NCBI RefSeq assembly: GCF_018596315.1
Contig: NZ_JAHEAG010000008.1
Span: 1 to 64,000, forward strand
Direction of reading: 5' to 3'
From: Bradyrhizobium sp. SRL28
GTDB taxonomy: Bacteria; Pseudomonadota; Alphaproteobacteria; Rhizobiales; Xanthobacteraceae
Length of the DNA stretch: 64,000 nt
Positions 34,843-43,529 of the stretch are shown one piece after another. Under the pieces are notes generated by a model. The model was given only the letters and a program-made list of their open reading frames with translations. It was not told where the DNA came from and did not search any database. Made by a program: the position numbers and the translations under genes. Each line of letters starts with the position of its first letter. The first letter of the stretch is position 1.

Positions 34843-35508
34843 CTATGCAACGGTCGGAAGGAGCCGCCCCACTTCTTCCTGCAGATCGGCAATCGCCCTA
34901 CGATCCCCGGAGAGGTGTCGCAGCAGGCATCGCTGGAACAGCCCATCAAACAGTGCATAAAGGGCCCCCGGGGAGACGGCAGGCTGTCGACCACCGAGTG
35001 AGGCAAAGCGCGACGCGATGCGCCACACCATGTCTTCCAGGCTCTTGTCGATCTCGGTTACGTCGTCGCGAAAGGCTTCTTCAAACAGAGACTGCGAGCG
35101 AAGGTCGTACCAAAGGCGATGCATCTGCGCCTCGTCGCGAACCGTCTCACCGAGCTTTTCCAGAAAACCCTTCAACAATTCGTCGCGGCTTTGCGCCGCC
35201 GACGTGATCCGGTCGTACCGCGTAACGCACTTCGCCTTGTAGTGACGAACGCAACAGCAGATCAGGTCGACCTTGTCGGTGAAGTAATAGTGCAGCACAC
35301 CGTGCGTAAACTCCGACTTCTGTGCGATCTCGCGCAGGCTGGTCCTCGCATAGCCGAGCTCAGCCAGGGTTTCCAACGCAGCCTCGGCAAGTTCGATTCG
35401 GCGTGCACTGAATTTATCGACACGCGATCGTTCGATTCGATCCGACGGTTTGCTTAGCCGGCTCGGCGTTTCAATTTTCCGCTGCCTCTCTGCAAATTGC
35501 TTGCGCAC
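34843..35508 (-). CDS. TetR family transcriptional regulator
   Basis: A regulator of about 221 residues. Starts are GTG codons: 35508 has GGAG about 9 bases upstream, while 35535 (9 residues longer) has no clear ribosome site. The DNA-binding region is RRIELAEAALETLAELGYARTSLREIAQKSEFTHGVLHYYFTDK, a typical TetR helix-turn-helix but preceded by an unusually long basic leader of about 35 residues. The ligand domain includes WYDLRSQSLFEEAF. It faces a three-gene operon across a region with repeated TTGACA/TGTCAA palindromes and is its likely repressor. Confidence 0.85.
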   Translation of the reverse strand: MRKQFAERQRKIETPSRLSKPSDRIERSRVDKFSARRIELAEAALETLAELGYARTSLREIAQKSEFTHGVLHYYFTDKVDLICCCVRHYKAKCVTRYDRITSAAQSRDELLKGFLEKLGETVRDEAQMHRLWYDLRSQSLFEEAFRDDVTEIDKSLEDMVWRIASRFASLGGRQPAVSPGALYALFDGLFQRCLLRHLSGDRRAIADLQEEVGRLLPTVA

Positions 35509-35600
35509 GTCCAAAACTCCGAATCGCCGCGTCACTTCGGCGGCAATAATGCCCTGAAGTGCCTTCCGAAATCATCCTCGTCCCTCCCTGTTAAGGATTG

Positions 35601-35657
35601 CTTGACAAGTGTCAAGATTTTTGACAATCGTCAAGATAATCTTGGACATTTGTCAAG
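35601..35657. promoter_or_regulatory. Triple palindromic operator for the TetR regulator
   Basis: Three related sites follow each other: TTGACAAGTGTCAA (35602-35615), TTGACAATCGTCAA (35621-35634) and CTTGGACATTTGTCAAG (35641-35657). The first has perfect 6-bp arms around a 2-base centre; the others carry small changes. Spacing of about 19-21 bases puts them on nearly the same helix face. They lie between the divergent TetR gene and the SDR operon. Confidence 0.75.
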
Positions 35658-35756
35658 TTTTCGGAGTTCACGGCCGGAAGAAGCCGTTCATCGGGAGAAA
35701 GCGATCGCGGCGCGCCTCGGCGCGCCACAACGGAAATCACAAGGGGAGGAGCTACG

Positions 35757-36560
35757 ATGAGTGCGAAGAATCTGGCTGGCCGCAAGGCTCTGGTCACTGG
35801 TGGCGCGCGAGGCATCGGCGCTGCGATAGCAGAGGCGTTGGCGAACGCCGGCGCGTCGGTGATGATCGGCGATATTCTCGCCGATCTCGGCAAAGACACT
35901 GCCGGCCGTCTTGCAAAGACAGGCGCCAAAACAGGCTTTGTGGAACTGAACGTCACCGACGACGCGCAATGGGAAAAGGCTGTTGCAGCCACCGTCGCCA
36001 CGCTCGGTGGCTACGACATCCTGATCAACAATGCCGGCATCGAGATTACCTCGCTCGTCGTCGATCTCAAGGCTGAGGATCTGCGCCGGATGTGCGACGT
36101 CAACATCGTCGGCACCGGTCTCGGCATGAAACATGCGTTTCGCGCGATGCGGCCTGGCGGAAGTGCAGGTGCCGGCGGCGCCATCGTCAATATCGCATCG
36201 GTCGCAGCTACGATCGCATTCCCGGCTATTGCCGGGTACTCCGGCACCAAATCGGCTGTCGACCGCATGACGCGGATAGCCGCCGTCGAAGCCGGCAAGC
36301 TCGGTTACGGCGTGCGGGTCAACTGTCTCTATCCCGGGCTTGTTCCCACCGACATGGGAATGCAACTGGCCAACGACATCGTTGCCGCAGGACTAGCACC
36401 GGACGTCAGTGCCGCCGTCGGCTCGGTCGTCGAACAGACACCGCTTGGCCGGTTGGGCGAGGTCGGCGACATGGCCGACGCCGCTGTTTTCCTTTGCTCG
36501 AACGAGGCGCGCTTTATCACCGGCGCCGGCCTGCCGGTCGACGGCGGCATGGGCACGTAA
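35757..36560 (+). CDS. Short-chain dehydrogenase/reductase, first gene of the TetR-linked operon
   Basis: A 267-residue SDR with AGGGGAGGAG before the ATG. TGGARGIG at 14-21, NNAG, the catalytic Ser in NIASVAA, YSGTK as Tyr-x3-Lys, and LPVDGGMGT at the end are all present. It opens an operon with a saccharopine-dehydrogenase-like protein (53-base gap) and an acyl-CoA ligase. Such a set could oxidise a hydroxyl on a CoA-linked or lipid-like substrate. The natural substrate is unknown. Confidence 0.87.
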   Translation: MSAKNLAGRKALVTGGARGIGAAIAEALANAGASVMIGDILADLGKDTAGRLAKTGAKTGFVELNVTDDAQWEKAVAATVATLGGYDILINNAGIEITSLVVDLKAEDLRRMCDVNIVGTGLGMKHAFRAMRPGGSAGAGGAIVNIASVAATIAFPAIAGYSGTKSAVDRMTRIAAVEAGKLGYGVRVNCLYPGLVPTDMGMQLANDIVAAGLAPDVSAAVGSVVEQTPLGRLGEVGDMADAAVFLCSNEARFITGAGLPVDGGMGT

Positions 36561-36613
36561 ATTACCAAGCGCCAAGACCAAAAATTCGAACAGAAATTCG
36601 GGAGGATATGGAC

Positions 36614-37735
36614 ATGAGCGAGAAGAAGCCTGTCGTCGTCTATGGCGTCTCGGGGTATACGGGGCGTCTGGTTTGCGAATATCTGCGGGAATACAACATT
36701 CCCTTCATTGCCGCCGGCCGCGACGCCGCCAAAGTGAAAGCCGTCGTCGAGAAAATTCCCGGCATCGAAACCGCGGACTATGAGATTGCCGAGGTTGAGC
36801 ACACGGTCGAAGCGCTGACCAAACTGTTCAAGGGCGCGAAGTTCGTCAGCAATATGGTCGGCCCATTCATCAAGTATGGCCCGGAAGTTGTCGAAGCTTG
36901 CCTTGCCGCCGGCTGTCATTATTCCGATACGACCGGCGAGCAGGACTGGGTGCTGCTGGCGCAGGAACGCTGGGGAGAAAAATTCGCGGCAAAAGGATTG
37001 CTGCTCGCGCCCAACATCGCGCAGATGTACACGACGGGTGAAATTGCAGCGAACATATGCCTCGAAACGCCCGGCCTCGATACGCTCGACATCCTCGTGC
37101 TGTGGAAGGGGTTTCCGACCTATGCCTCGACGCAGACGATTTTCACCATCCTCAAGGCGAACTGGTACTATCTCGTCCAGAACAAATTTGTCGAATGGGA
37201 TGTGACGGCCAATTTCGAGGTCAACGTTCCCGGTCAGCATGAGGGCGCCATCGCCGTGCCGTGGGGCGGCACTGCGCATCCGGTCTGGTTCAAGAACGAT
37301 CCACGCGTATCCAACTGCAGGGTACTCGGCGGCGTCATGCAGCGCGATGTCATGCTAGGCGTGGTTCAAACCCAGCAGATGGTGAAAGAGAAGATCAAGC
37401 CGCTGCCGCCCGACCAGCAGGAGAAGGCGCTGGCCGACATCGCAGCAACGGTGCAAGCAACCATGCCGCCGCGCGAAAATCCGCGCATCAACACCTCGAT
37501 CGATTCGGTCTATGCATCGGGACCGCTCGGTCGCGCCCATTGCGTGATCCACGGGAACTGCAACTACAAGCAGACCGGAATGCTGCAGGCCTATGTAGCC
37601 TTCTCGCTGCTGCAGACCGCTCCCAGGAAGGTTGGCTTTGCCTCCGCTTGTCAGGCGTTCGGGCATCGGGAACTGCTGGGCCAATTGCGAAGCTTCGGAT
37701 TGGTGATGAACCCAATTCTGACGGTGCACAATTGA
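36614..37735 (+). CDS. Saccharopine dehydrogenase-like NAD(P)-binding protein
   Basis: A 373-residue protein from MSEKKPVVVYGVSGYTG. GGAGGA lies 7-8 bases before this ATG; another ATG two codons earlier is too close to it. The N-terminus is a Rossmann fold with GVSGYTGRLV, then AGRD, FVSNMVGPF and YSDTTGEQDWV, which match the Sacchrp_dh_NADP group of trans-acting enoyl reductases and related proteins. Members act on lipids, polyketides or amino acid adducts. The middle region from 150 on is unlike classical saccharopine dehydrogenase, so a lysine role is unlikely. It is second in the TetR-linked operon. Confidence 0.75.
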   Translation: MSEKKPVVVYGVSGYTGRLVCEYLREYNIPFIAAGRDAAKVKAVVEKIPGIETADYEIAEVEHTVEALTKLFKGAKFVSNMVGPFIKYGPEVVEACLAAGCHYSDTTGEQDWVLLAQERWGEKFAAKGLLLAPNIAQMYTTGEIAANICLETPGLDTLDILVLWKGFPTYASTQTIFTILKANWYYLVQNKFVEWDVTANFEVNVPGQHEGAIAVPWGGTAHPVWFKNDPRVSNCRVLGGVMQRDVMLGVVQTQQMVKEKIKPLPPDQQEKALADIAATVQATMPPRENPRINTSIDSVYASGPLGRAHCVIHGNCNYKQTGMLQAYVAFSLLQTAPRKVGFASACQAFGHRELLGQLRSFGLVMNPILTVHN

Positions 37736-37791
37736 TGCAACCGGGTGGCGCGCACGACGGCGCCATCCGCCTTCTTTCCGGGAGGTAGTCC

Positions 37792-39330
37792 ATGCGACTT
37801 GTCGACTATCTGGATAAGGGCGCGTCGCTTGGTGCTGATGCGCCATGCCTGACCATGGACGGAAACGACCTGAGCTATGGTGACGTGCAGCGCCTTAGCT
37901 ATCGGATCGCGCGCGGACTCGCCAATTCCGGCGTCGCCCCGGGGGAGAAAGTCGCGATCCTGTCCGGCAACGATCCGACCGCCTTTGCCTGCGTGTTCGG
38001 TATTTCGCGCGCCGGGGCCGTCTGGTGTCCGATCAATCCACGTAATGAGGCCGCGGAAAACCAGTTCATTTTAGATGCGTTCGATTGCAGCCTGTTGCTG
38101 TTTCACAGCGGCTTCGCGCCGATGGTCGACAAAATGCGGCCTGACCTGCCGAAGCTGCGCAAGCTCGTATGTCTCGACACCGAGACGTCTTTCGCGCCGT
38201 CGTTCGAGCGCTGGCTTGCCGATGTCGATGACCAGCCATTTCATCGCGATCCCATCGACGATCTTGCGCTGATACCCGGCACCGGCGGAACGACCGGTAA
38301 ACCCAAAGGTGTGATGCTCTCGGGGCGCAACATCGAAACGATGACTGCGTTGACCCTGATGGGCTATCCGTTCAAGGGGCGTCCAAGCTATCTTGCACTC
38401 GCACCGCTGACGCACGCCGCCGGCGTGCTGTGTTTTCCCATCATGACGCTCGGAGGCCGGGTAGTGATCATGCATCATCCGGACATCGGGGAGTTCCTCG
38501 ATCTGATTGCACGCTACCGGATCACGCACACATTCCTCCCGCCAACCGTCATCTACATGCTGCTGGACCATCCGAAGCTCGGAAGCGCCGATCTCAGCTC
38601 GCTGCAATGCTTCTGGTACGGCGCGGCCCCGATTTCGGTGGCGCGCCTGACCGAGGCGCTGGAACGGATCGGCCCGATGGCCCAGCTCTTTGGGCAGACC
38701 GAAGCGCCGATGATGATCTCGATGATGCCGCCTGGGGACCATTACAACGCCGACGGTTCGGTCGCTACTGGACGTCTGTCGTCGGCGGGCCGTGTCGGGC
38801 CGCTGGTTCAGGTTGCGATCATGGATGGCGACGGCAATCTGATGTCTACCGGAGAACGCGGCGAAATCGTCGTTCGTGGGTCGCTGGTGATGGATGGGTA
38901 TTACAAGAACGCCGAAGCAACGGCGGAGGCCTCCGTGCACGGTTGGCATCATACGGGTGACATCGGATACCTGGACGCGGACAATTTCCTCTACATCGTC
39001 GATCGCGCCAAAGACATGATCATTACTGGCGGCTTCAACGTCTATTCCGTCGAGGTCGAGAATGCTCTTCAGGCCCACGAATCCATTCAGGATTGTGCCG
39101 TCATCGGTTTGCCGGACGAGAAGTGGGGCGAACGTGTTGTCGCTGTGGTGCAGCCGAGAGCAGGGCGCACCGTCGATGTCGCCGCGGTATCGGCTTTTGT
39201 GAAGCAGCGGGTCGGAAGCGTCAAAACGCCGAAGCAGATTGAAGTCTGGGATGACCTTCCGCGCTCCAAGGTCGGCAAGGTGCTGAAATCCGACATCCGC
39301 GCCAGAATGCTGGCAAGCGGGAAGACATGA
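37792..39330 (+). CDS. Acyl-CoA synthetase (AMP-forming)
   Basis: A 512-residue ANL-family ligase, with GGGAGG 7 bases before ATG. The P-loop-like motif GTGGTTGKPKGVML (near 160-175), FGQTEAPMMIS for adenine binding, the hinge DRAKDMIITGGFNVY, and the catalytic Lys in LPRSKVGKVLKSDIR near the C-terminus are intact. It activates a carboxylic acid as acyl-AMP and then acyl-CoA. It is third in the TetR-linked operon, 56 bases after the previous gene. With the SDR and the reductase-like protein, this points to degradation or modification of a fatty, aromatic or terpenoid acid. Confidence 0.92.
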   Translation: MRLVDYLDKGASLGADAPCLTMDGNDLSYGDVQRLSYRIARGLANSGVAPGEKVAILSGNDPTAFACVFGISRAGAVWCPINPRNEAAENQFILDAFDCSLLLFHSGFAPMVDKMRPDLPKLRKLVCLDTETSFAPSFERWLADVDDQPFHRDPIDDLALIPGTGGTTGKPKGVMLSGRNIETMTALTLMGYPFKGRPSYLALAPLTHAAGVLCFPIMTLGGRVVIMHHPDIGEFLDLIARYRITHTFLPPTVIYMLLDHPKLGSADLSSLQCFWYGAAPISVARLTEALERIGPMAQLFGQTEAPMMISMMPPGDHYNADGSVATGRLSSAGRVGPLVQVAIMDGDGNLMSTGERGEIVVRGSLVMDGYYKNAEATAEASVHGWHHTGDIGYLDADNFLYIVDRAKDMIITGGFNVYSVEVENALQAHESIQDCAVIGLPDEKWGERVVAVVQPRAGRTVDVAAVSAFVKQRVGSVKTPKQIEVWDDLPRSKVGKVLKSDIRARMLASGKT

Positions 39331-39573
39331 ATATGGCTGGGCAAGGTAATCCTTAGCAGGGTCTGCATCAGCCGCATCGAGGCGAATGCTGGCGCAGCTT
39401 CGGTGTGAGTTGATGGAGGGCAGATGGTTGGCCGCCGGCTTGTCGTCTTGCGGGCGCGGTGATCGATGGACAAACACCCGCCGACGTTATCGCGCGCTTT
39501 TCCAATCTCGCCTTTATTTCTGCACTATTTGAGCAGCAAATGGTGCCCAGTGTGACGCTTTGGAGGACTGGCT

Positions 39574-40203
39574 GTGCCGAAGTCCGGGGTGGCGTTGTTA
39601 CTTGTGGGGTTACTCGGGTCTGTGCTGGGCGGTTGCATGCAAGCGACGCTCTCCCCAACGTCGAATGCCAGCTTGACCCCAAGGGACCGGCAGTTGCTGG
39701 CCCATCCGCCTTATGCGCGGGCGGACATTCCCGAAACCTATCGCCGGCATATTGTAGACTATATGCGCAAAGAGCAGCCGGGCACGATCCTGGTCGATAG
39801 CAATGCACGCTATCTGTATTACGTCCTGCCGGGAGGCAAGGCGGTCCGCTACGGCGTGACGGTGGGAGAGGAAGCGCTGGCCTGGTCCGGTGTCGCGACC
39901 GTTGGCCGTATGGCTGAATGGCCCGACTGGATTCCGACAGCGGAGATCCAGGCTCGGCTTGGCCCTTACCCAAAGCGAATCGCCGGAGGCCCGGAAAATC
40001 CGCTCGGCGCGCGGGCGATCTACCTTTACCAGGGCAACAAGGACACCCTGTACCGTATCCACGGCACCAACCAGCCGGAATATATCGGCCAAGCCATCTC
40101 GTCCGGCTGCATCCGCATGACCAACGAGGACGTCATCGATCTCGTGAATCGGGTGAAGCCAGGTGCGATCGTCGTCGTCCTCCCGCCAGGTCGGAGTGCG
40201 TGA
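39574..40203 (+). CDS. L,D-transpeptidase lipoprotein (YkuD/ErfK)
   Basis: A 209-residue protein starting at GTG with GGAGG 9 bases upstream. A hydrophobic run ends in VLGGCMQ, a lipobox with Cys near 21. The YkuD domain covers about 65-205. The catalytic set is IHGTNQPE and ISSGCIRM with the nucleophile Cys. These enzymes make 3-3 cross-links or attach lipoproteins or outer-membrane proteins to peptidoglycan. The next gene, starting within or just after its stop, encodes a second L,D-transpeptidase. Confidence 0.92.
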   Translation: MPKSGVALLLVGLLGSVLGGCMQATLSPTSNASLTPRDRQLLAHPPYARADIPETYRRHIVDYMRKEQPGTILVDSNARYLYYVLPGGKAVRYGVTVGEEALAWSGVATVGRMAEWPDWIPTAEIQARLGPYPKRIAGGPENPLGARAIYLYQGNKDTLYRIHGTNQPEYIGQAISSGCIRMTNEDVIDLVNRVKPGAIVVVLPPGRSA

Positions 40204-40235
40204 ACGGGGCCTATAGACCTGCAGATGGGACGCGC

Positions 40236-41753
40236 ATGACGTCTCGTTGCGTGAATCCGAAACGCAAGCACACGTGGCAGCGGCGTGTGTATCTTGCCGC
40301 TGCGAGTCTGGCCGTGCTGGTCGCGGCCGGGGACGATGCGGGCGCGAGAGGCGGCGAACGCGCGATTGAGTCCATCGAGACGCGCAGCGCCAGCGAGCCG
40401 CTCATGGCCATCGTTTCGCTCCGCAACCAGCGGATCTCCGTCTATGATGCCAAGGGGTGGATCCTGCGGGCGCCGGTGTCGAGCGGCACGAAGGGACGCG
40501 AGACGCCCGCCGGGATCTTCAGCGTCATTCAGAAAGTAGAGGAGCATTACTCGAACCTGTATGACGACGCCTTCATGCCGCACATGCAGCGCATCACCTG
40601 GTCCGGTATCGCACTCCATGGCGGCGTCCTGCCGGGGCGTCCGGCGTCCCATGGCTGTATCCGGCTGCCCTTCGACTTTGCCGAACGCCTGTTCGACGCG
40701 ACCGCGATGGGCATGCGGGTGATCGTGGCGCCAACCGATGTAGCGCCCGTCGAGTTTGCCCATCCGGTTCCATTTCAACCCAAGCCGGAAGCCGGCGCCA
40801 TGGCCGCGGCTCGCACGGCAGAGGCGCAAGAGGCGGCGAGGAAAGCGGCCGAGGCGCGATTAGCCGCCGGGACGGCCTTGCGCGAGGCCACGCAGGCCAG
40901 GGCGCCGGTTCGCACTGCGGAAAATCTGAAGCGCAGGGCCGAGGCGCAACTGGCGGCCGCCGAGACCAAACTTGGCGCTGGCCTCTCGGCGGAGGTAAAG
41001 GAGCAGGCTGAGGAGGCCAAGGCGCAGGCCGTCGCCAAAATCGCGGAGCTGCAGCTGCAATGGAACGTCGCCAACGCGGATCTGCAACAGAGGCTCGACG
41101 CCGTCACGCTTACGCGTGAAGCCGCCGTCGCGGCCGAGGCTGCGCGCGTCGCGGCAGCCGAGGCGGTGCGCGAGATCGCACGCGAACTCCAGCCAATATC
41201 AGTGTTGATCAGCCGCAAGAGCCAGCGGCTTTATGTCCGTCAAGCATTCAAGCCCATCCTCGAAAGTCCGGTCACGATTGCAGATCCCGACCGTCCAATC
41301 GGTACGCATGTCTTCACCGCCACCGAGCGCGCGACCGACGATGCCAAGGTGCGATGGAGCGTCGTCTCATTGGAGGGCGGTCGTTCGGCCAATGCCGCGG
41401 TTGAGCCCCGCGACCGGGCGCGCGGGAGCAGCGGTCGCGACGTTGAGCCGGTGCCGACGGACCCGGACAGCGCAAAGGCCGCGCTCGGCCGCATCGCCAT
41501 TCCGCAGGACGTATTGGATAGCATCGGCAACATTACGCCGCGATCTTCCGTGATCGTCACGGACGAGGCGATGAGTTCGGAAACGGGCAAGGGAACGGAA
41601 TTCGTGGTGCTGTTGAGCGGCGAGCCGCAAGGCGGCATCAAGAGGCGGCGACGCAGTCCGGGGGCTGACTTCCGCTATTCGCGCCCACGCAGCCAGCCTT
41701 TCTGGCACACGCCGTTCGGGCACTCGCCTTTCGGGAATCCCATGACCTGGTGA
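40236..41753 (+). CDS. Long L,D-transpeptidase with a second, degenerate YkuD-like half
   Basis: A 505-residue protein from MTSRCVNPKRK; a GTG at 40200 that overlaps the previous stop would add 12 residues. Domains: signal peptide (~17-38); active YkuD domain (~55-170) with LHGG at 127 and SHGCIRL with the nucleophile Cys at 141; an Ala/Glu-rich coiled coil (~185-317); then a second stretch (~320-480) that repeats the strand pattern of the first (QRISVYDAKGW against QRLYVRQAFKP, and TPAGIFSV against PIGTHVFT) but lacks the His and Cys motif. The tail is rich in Arg, Pro and His. The second half may bind peptidoglycan or regulate the enzyme. Confidence 0.87.
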   Translation: MTSRCVNPKRKHTWQRRVYLAAASLAVLVAAGDDAGARGGERAIESIETRSASEPLMAIVSLRNQRISVYDAKGWILRAPVSSGTKGRETPAGIFSVIQKVEEHYSNLYDDAFMPHMQRITWSGIALHGGVLPGRPASHGCIRLPFDFAERLFDATAMGMRVIVAPTDVAPVEFAHPVPFQPKPEAGAMAAARTAEAQEAARKAAEARLAAGTALREATQARAPVRTAENLKRRAEAQLAAAETKLGAGLSAEVKEQAEEAKAQAVAKIAELQLQWNVANADLQQRLDAVTLTREAAVAAEAARVAAAEAVREIARELQPISVLISRKSQRLYVRQAFKPILESPVTIADPDRPIGTHVFTATERATDDAKVRWSVVSLEGGRSANAAVEPRDRARGSSGRDVEPVPTDPDSAKAALGRIAIPQDVLDSIGNITPRSSVIVTDEAMSSETGKGTEFVVLLSGEPQGGIKRRRRSPGADFRYSRPRSQPFWHTPFGHSPFGNPMTW

Positions 41754-41805
41754 GCCCGTTCTTCTTGCGGCAACTCGAACTTCACGTCGAGTGCAGGGCC
41801 ACATC

Positions 41806-43386
41806 CTAGTTCTCCCGGCCTTCCCGGGCATTGTGGCGAAGGACGTCCTCCGGCAACGCGTGCGCCACCGCGGCGGCGACCGGAGGATCGGTGCCGATCT
41901 CGCGGCCGCGGGCGCGGATCAGCCGTTCATAGGACGCGATCAGGGTGCTGTACGGGTTGACCCAGATCCAGCCGTCGCGCGTGAACACCTGCACGTCGAA
42001 GTGAAGATGGTAGGACGTGCCGTTCGGAAAATCGAGATAGTTGGAGACCACGCCGATCTTTTCGCCCTCGGCGACCCGGCGGCCGTTGAGAATGCCGTCT
42101 GCGTCCATCGCTGACGGGTTCATGTGCATGTAGCGAAAGCGGATGTGCTCGTTGCGGGTGTTGATCTGCAGCGTGGCCGCCTGCTGCTTCAGGGAGCGGA
42201 TCAGGATGCCGTCGCGGACGGCCACGACGGCCTGCTTTCTCGGATGGCAGCTGCTTTCGCTGTTGCTGTTCGGCGGGCAGGGTGCCGGACGGACGTCCTG
42301 GCCCTGGTGCCCAAAGCCAGCGGCGCATTGCCCGACCTGAAAGCTGCGGGCTTCGCAAAAATTGTCCCGCCACGGATAAACGCCGCGGCCCACCTCGGAA
42401 TTTTTCCTGCTGAAGGATTGCGAGCGGATCGCGGCCGGGGCTTTCTCGAGCGGAAAGCGGATTTGCGAATAGGCGACGAAATCGGCGCGTCCGCCGCGCC
42501 GGCGTACGCTGCTACGGGCGATGATGTCGCCGCCCGGGTAATAGGTGAAGTCGGGCGAAAGCGCCGTCGGGCGTTCAGCGATCTCCGACGGAATGTCGCG
42601 ACGCGGCTGCGCCGGTTGTCCGCCCGCGATGCGCAAGGCTTTCAGAAAGCGCTCGGCTATGGGATAGGCCTCGCGGCAGGCCAGCCGCCGCGCCCGCGGC
42701 GTCGAGTCGAGACACTGGATCGACACCACATAGGGCACGCCGAAGCGCGTGAAGGCGTAGCGCACATAGCCTTCGCGGATGAAGCGGCGCATGCCGGGGA
42801 ACTGCGCCGCCAGCGCCTTGACCGGCTCGCCCCTGCCGCCAAGCGGATCGGCGAGGTCGTAGGCGAGGATCGAGCCGGTGATCTGCACTTCGACCGGCTT
42901 GGCGAAGGTCCGCGAGCCGCCTGCGCCGGGCTGCAGCGAAAACACCGCGTCGTAGCCGGCCGGACCGGCGTGAAACAGATCTGCGGGGCGGAAATCGGCC
43001 TGGTAGCGCGACAGCGGAAGCTGTGTGCCGTCGGCCTGGCCTTCGAGGTAGCCCGCGGTATCGAACGGCAACAGCACCGGCACCGAACTGCGTCCGATCC
43101 CGGCGAACAGGCTTGCGTTGACGGCGTTCAGTTGCACCAGCGCGGGCGTTGCGCGCGGATCCCATGCCGGCACGCGCCGCTGGCCGGCGAACGTGAAGCG
43201 GGAAGCGATCGCTGGTCGGGTGCCGATCTCGGTGCGGAGCTGATCGACAACCGCCCGCCATTCGACGCGGACGGCTGATATCGAGGGCGTCCTGAACTCT
43301 TCGGCGGCAGCGCCGGTGACCGCTGGTGCGAGCCAACACAGGGCTGCCAGCCAACGCCCAAGCAAGCCGACAGCTTTCCTGCCCAC
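41806..43386 (-). CDS. M23 family metallopeptidase (peptidoglycan endopeptidase)
   Basis: A 526-residue exported protein beginning at GTG, with GGGGGG about 8-13 bases upstream. A signal peptide ends near GAAA. A long N-terminal domain of about 330 residues has no recognised fold. The C-terminal lysostaphin-like domain has the zinc ligands in GHQGQD (His360, Asp364) and HLHFD (His460, His462), all present. It should cut peptide cross-links. It is convergent with the L,D-transpeptidase pair. Cys residues (FCEAR, QCAAG, CPPNSNSESSC) around the active site suggest disulfides in the periplasm. Confidence 0.88.
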   Translation of the reverse strand: MGRKAVGLLGRWLAALCWLAPAVTGAAAEEFRTPSISAVRVEWRAVVDQLRTEIGTRPAIASRFTFAGQRRVPAWDPRATPALVQLNAVNASLFAGIGRSSVPVLLPFDTAGYLEGQADGTQLPLSRYQADFRPADLFHAGPAGYDAVFSLQPGAGGSRTFAKPVEVQITGSILAYDLADPLGGRGEPVKALAAQFPGMRRFIREGYVRYAFTRFGVPYVVSIQCLDSTPRARRLACREAYPIAERFLKALRIAGGQPAQPRRDIPSEIAERPTALSPDFTYYPGGDIIARSSVRRRGGRADFVAYSQIRFPLEKAPAAIRSQSFSRKNSEVGRGVYPWRDNFCEARSFQVGQCAAGFGHQGQDVRPAPCPPNSNSESSCHPRKQAVVAVRDGILIRSLKQQAATLQINTRNEHIRFRYMHMNPSAMDADGILNGRRVAEGEKIGVVSNYLDFPNGTSYHLHFDVQVFTRDGWIWVNPYSTLIASYERLIRARGREIGTDPPVAAAVAHALPEDVLRHNAREGREN

Positions 43387-43417
43387 TGCATCGCCCCCCG
43401 GCGCGTGCCCCGTAGTT

Positions 43418-43458
43418 CTAGAGTTCCGGTTCTGATTGAATCAGAACGGAAACTCTAG
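43418..43458. repeat. Near-perfect 41-base palindrome
   Basis: CTAGAGTTCCGGTTCTGATT (43418-43437) faces its complement at 43439-43458, with 18 of 20 positions paired and one central base. It lies between the M23 gene and efp, 8 bases before the GACGCG element, and could fold as a tight hairpin. Confidence 0.75.
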
Positions 43459-43466
43459 CTTCTGTC

Positions 43467-43520
43467 TTGACGCGTTTTCTTCACGCGAACCGGTGCCCAC
43501 TTCGCTTGAAAACGCTATAG
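43467..43520. repeat. GACGCG...GAAAACGC intergenic element
   Basis: TTGACGCGTTTTCTTCACGCG at the start and TTCGCTTGAAAACGCTATAG at the end contain inverted pairs GCGTTTTC/GAAAACGC and GCGAA/TTCGC around GAACCGGTGCCCAC. Related copies are at 52843-52920 and 21206-21276. It is a small dispersed repeat of the kind seen in Bradyrhizobium. Confidence 0.7.
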
Positions 43521-43529
43521 CGCGCGGTC

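Noticed and set aside
36092..36613. Upstream extension of the saccharopine-dehydrogenase-like gene through the SDR gene
   Set aside because: The extension is an off-frame read of the SDR. The ribosome site at 36601 and the Rossmann motif just after the ATG at 36614 fix the start.
39918..40235. Upstream extension of the second L,D-transpeptidase gene through the first
   Set aside because: It is an off-frame read of the first enzyme. A signal peptide follows the ATG at 40236.
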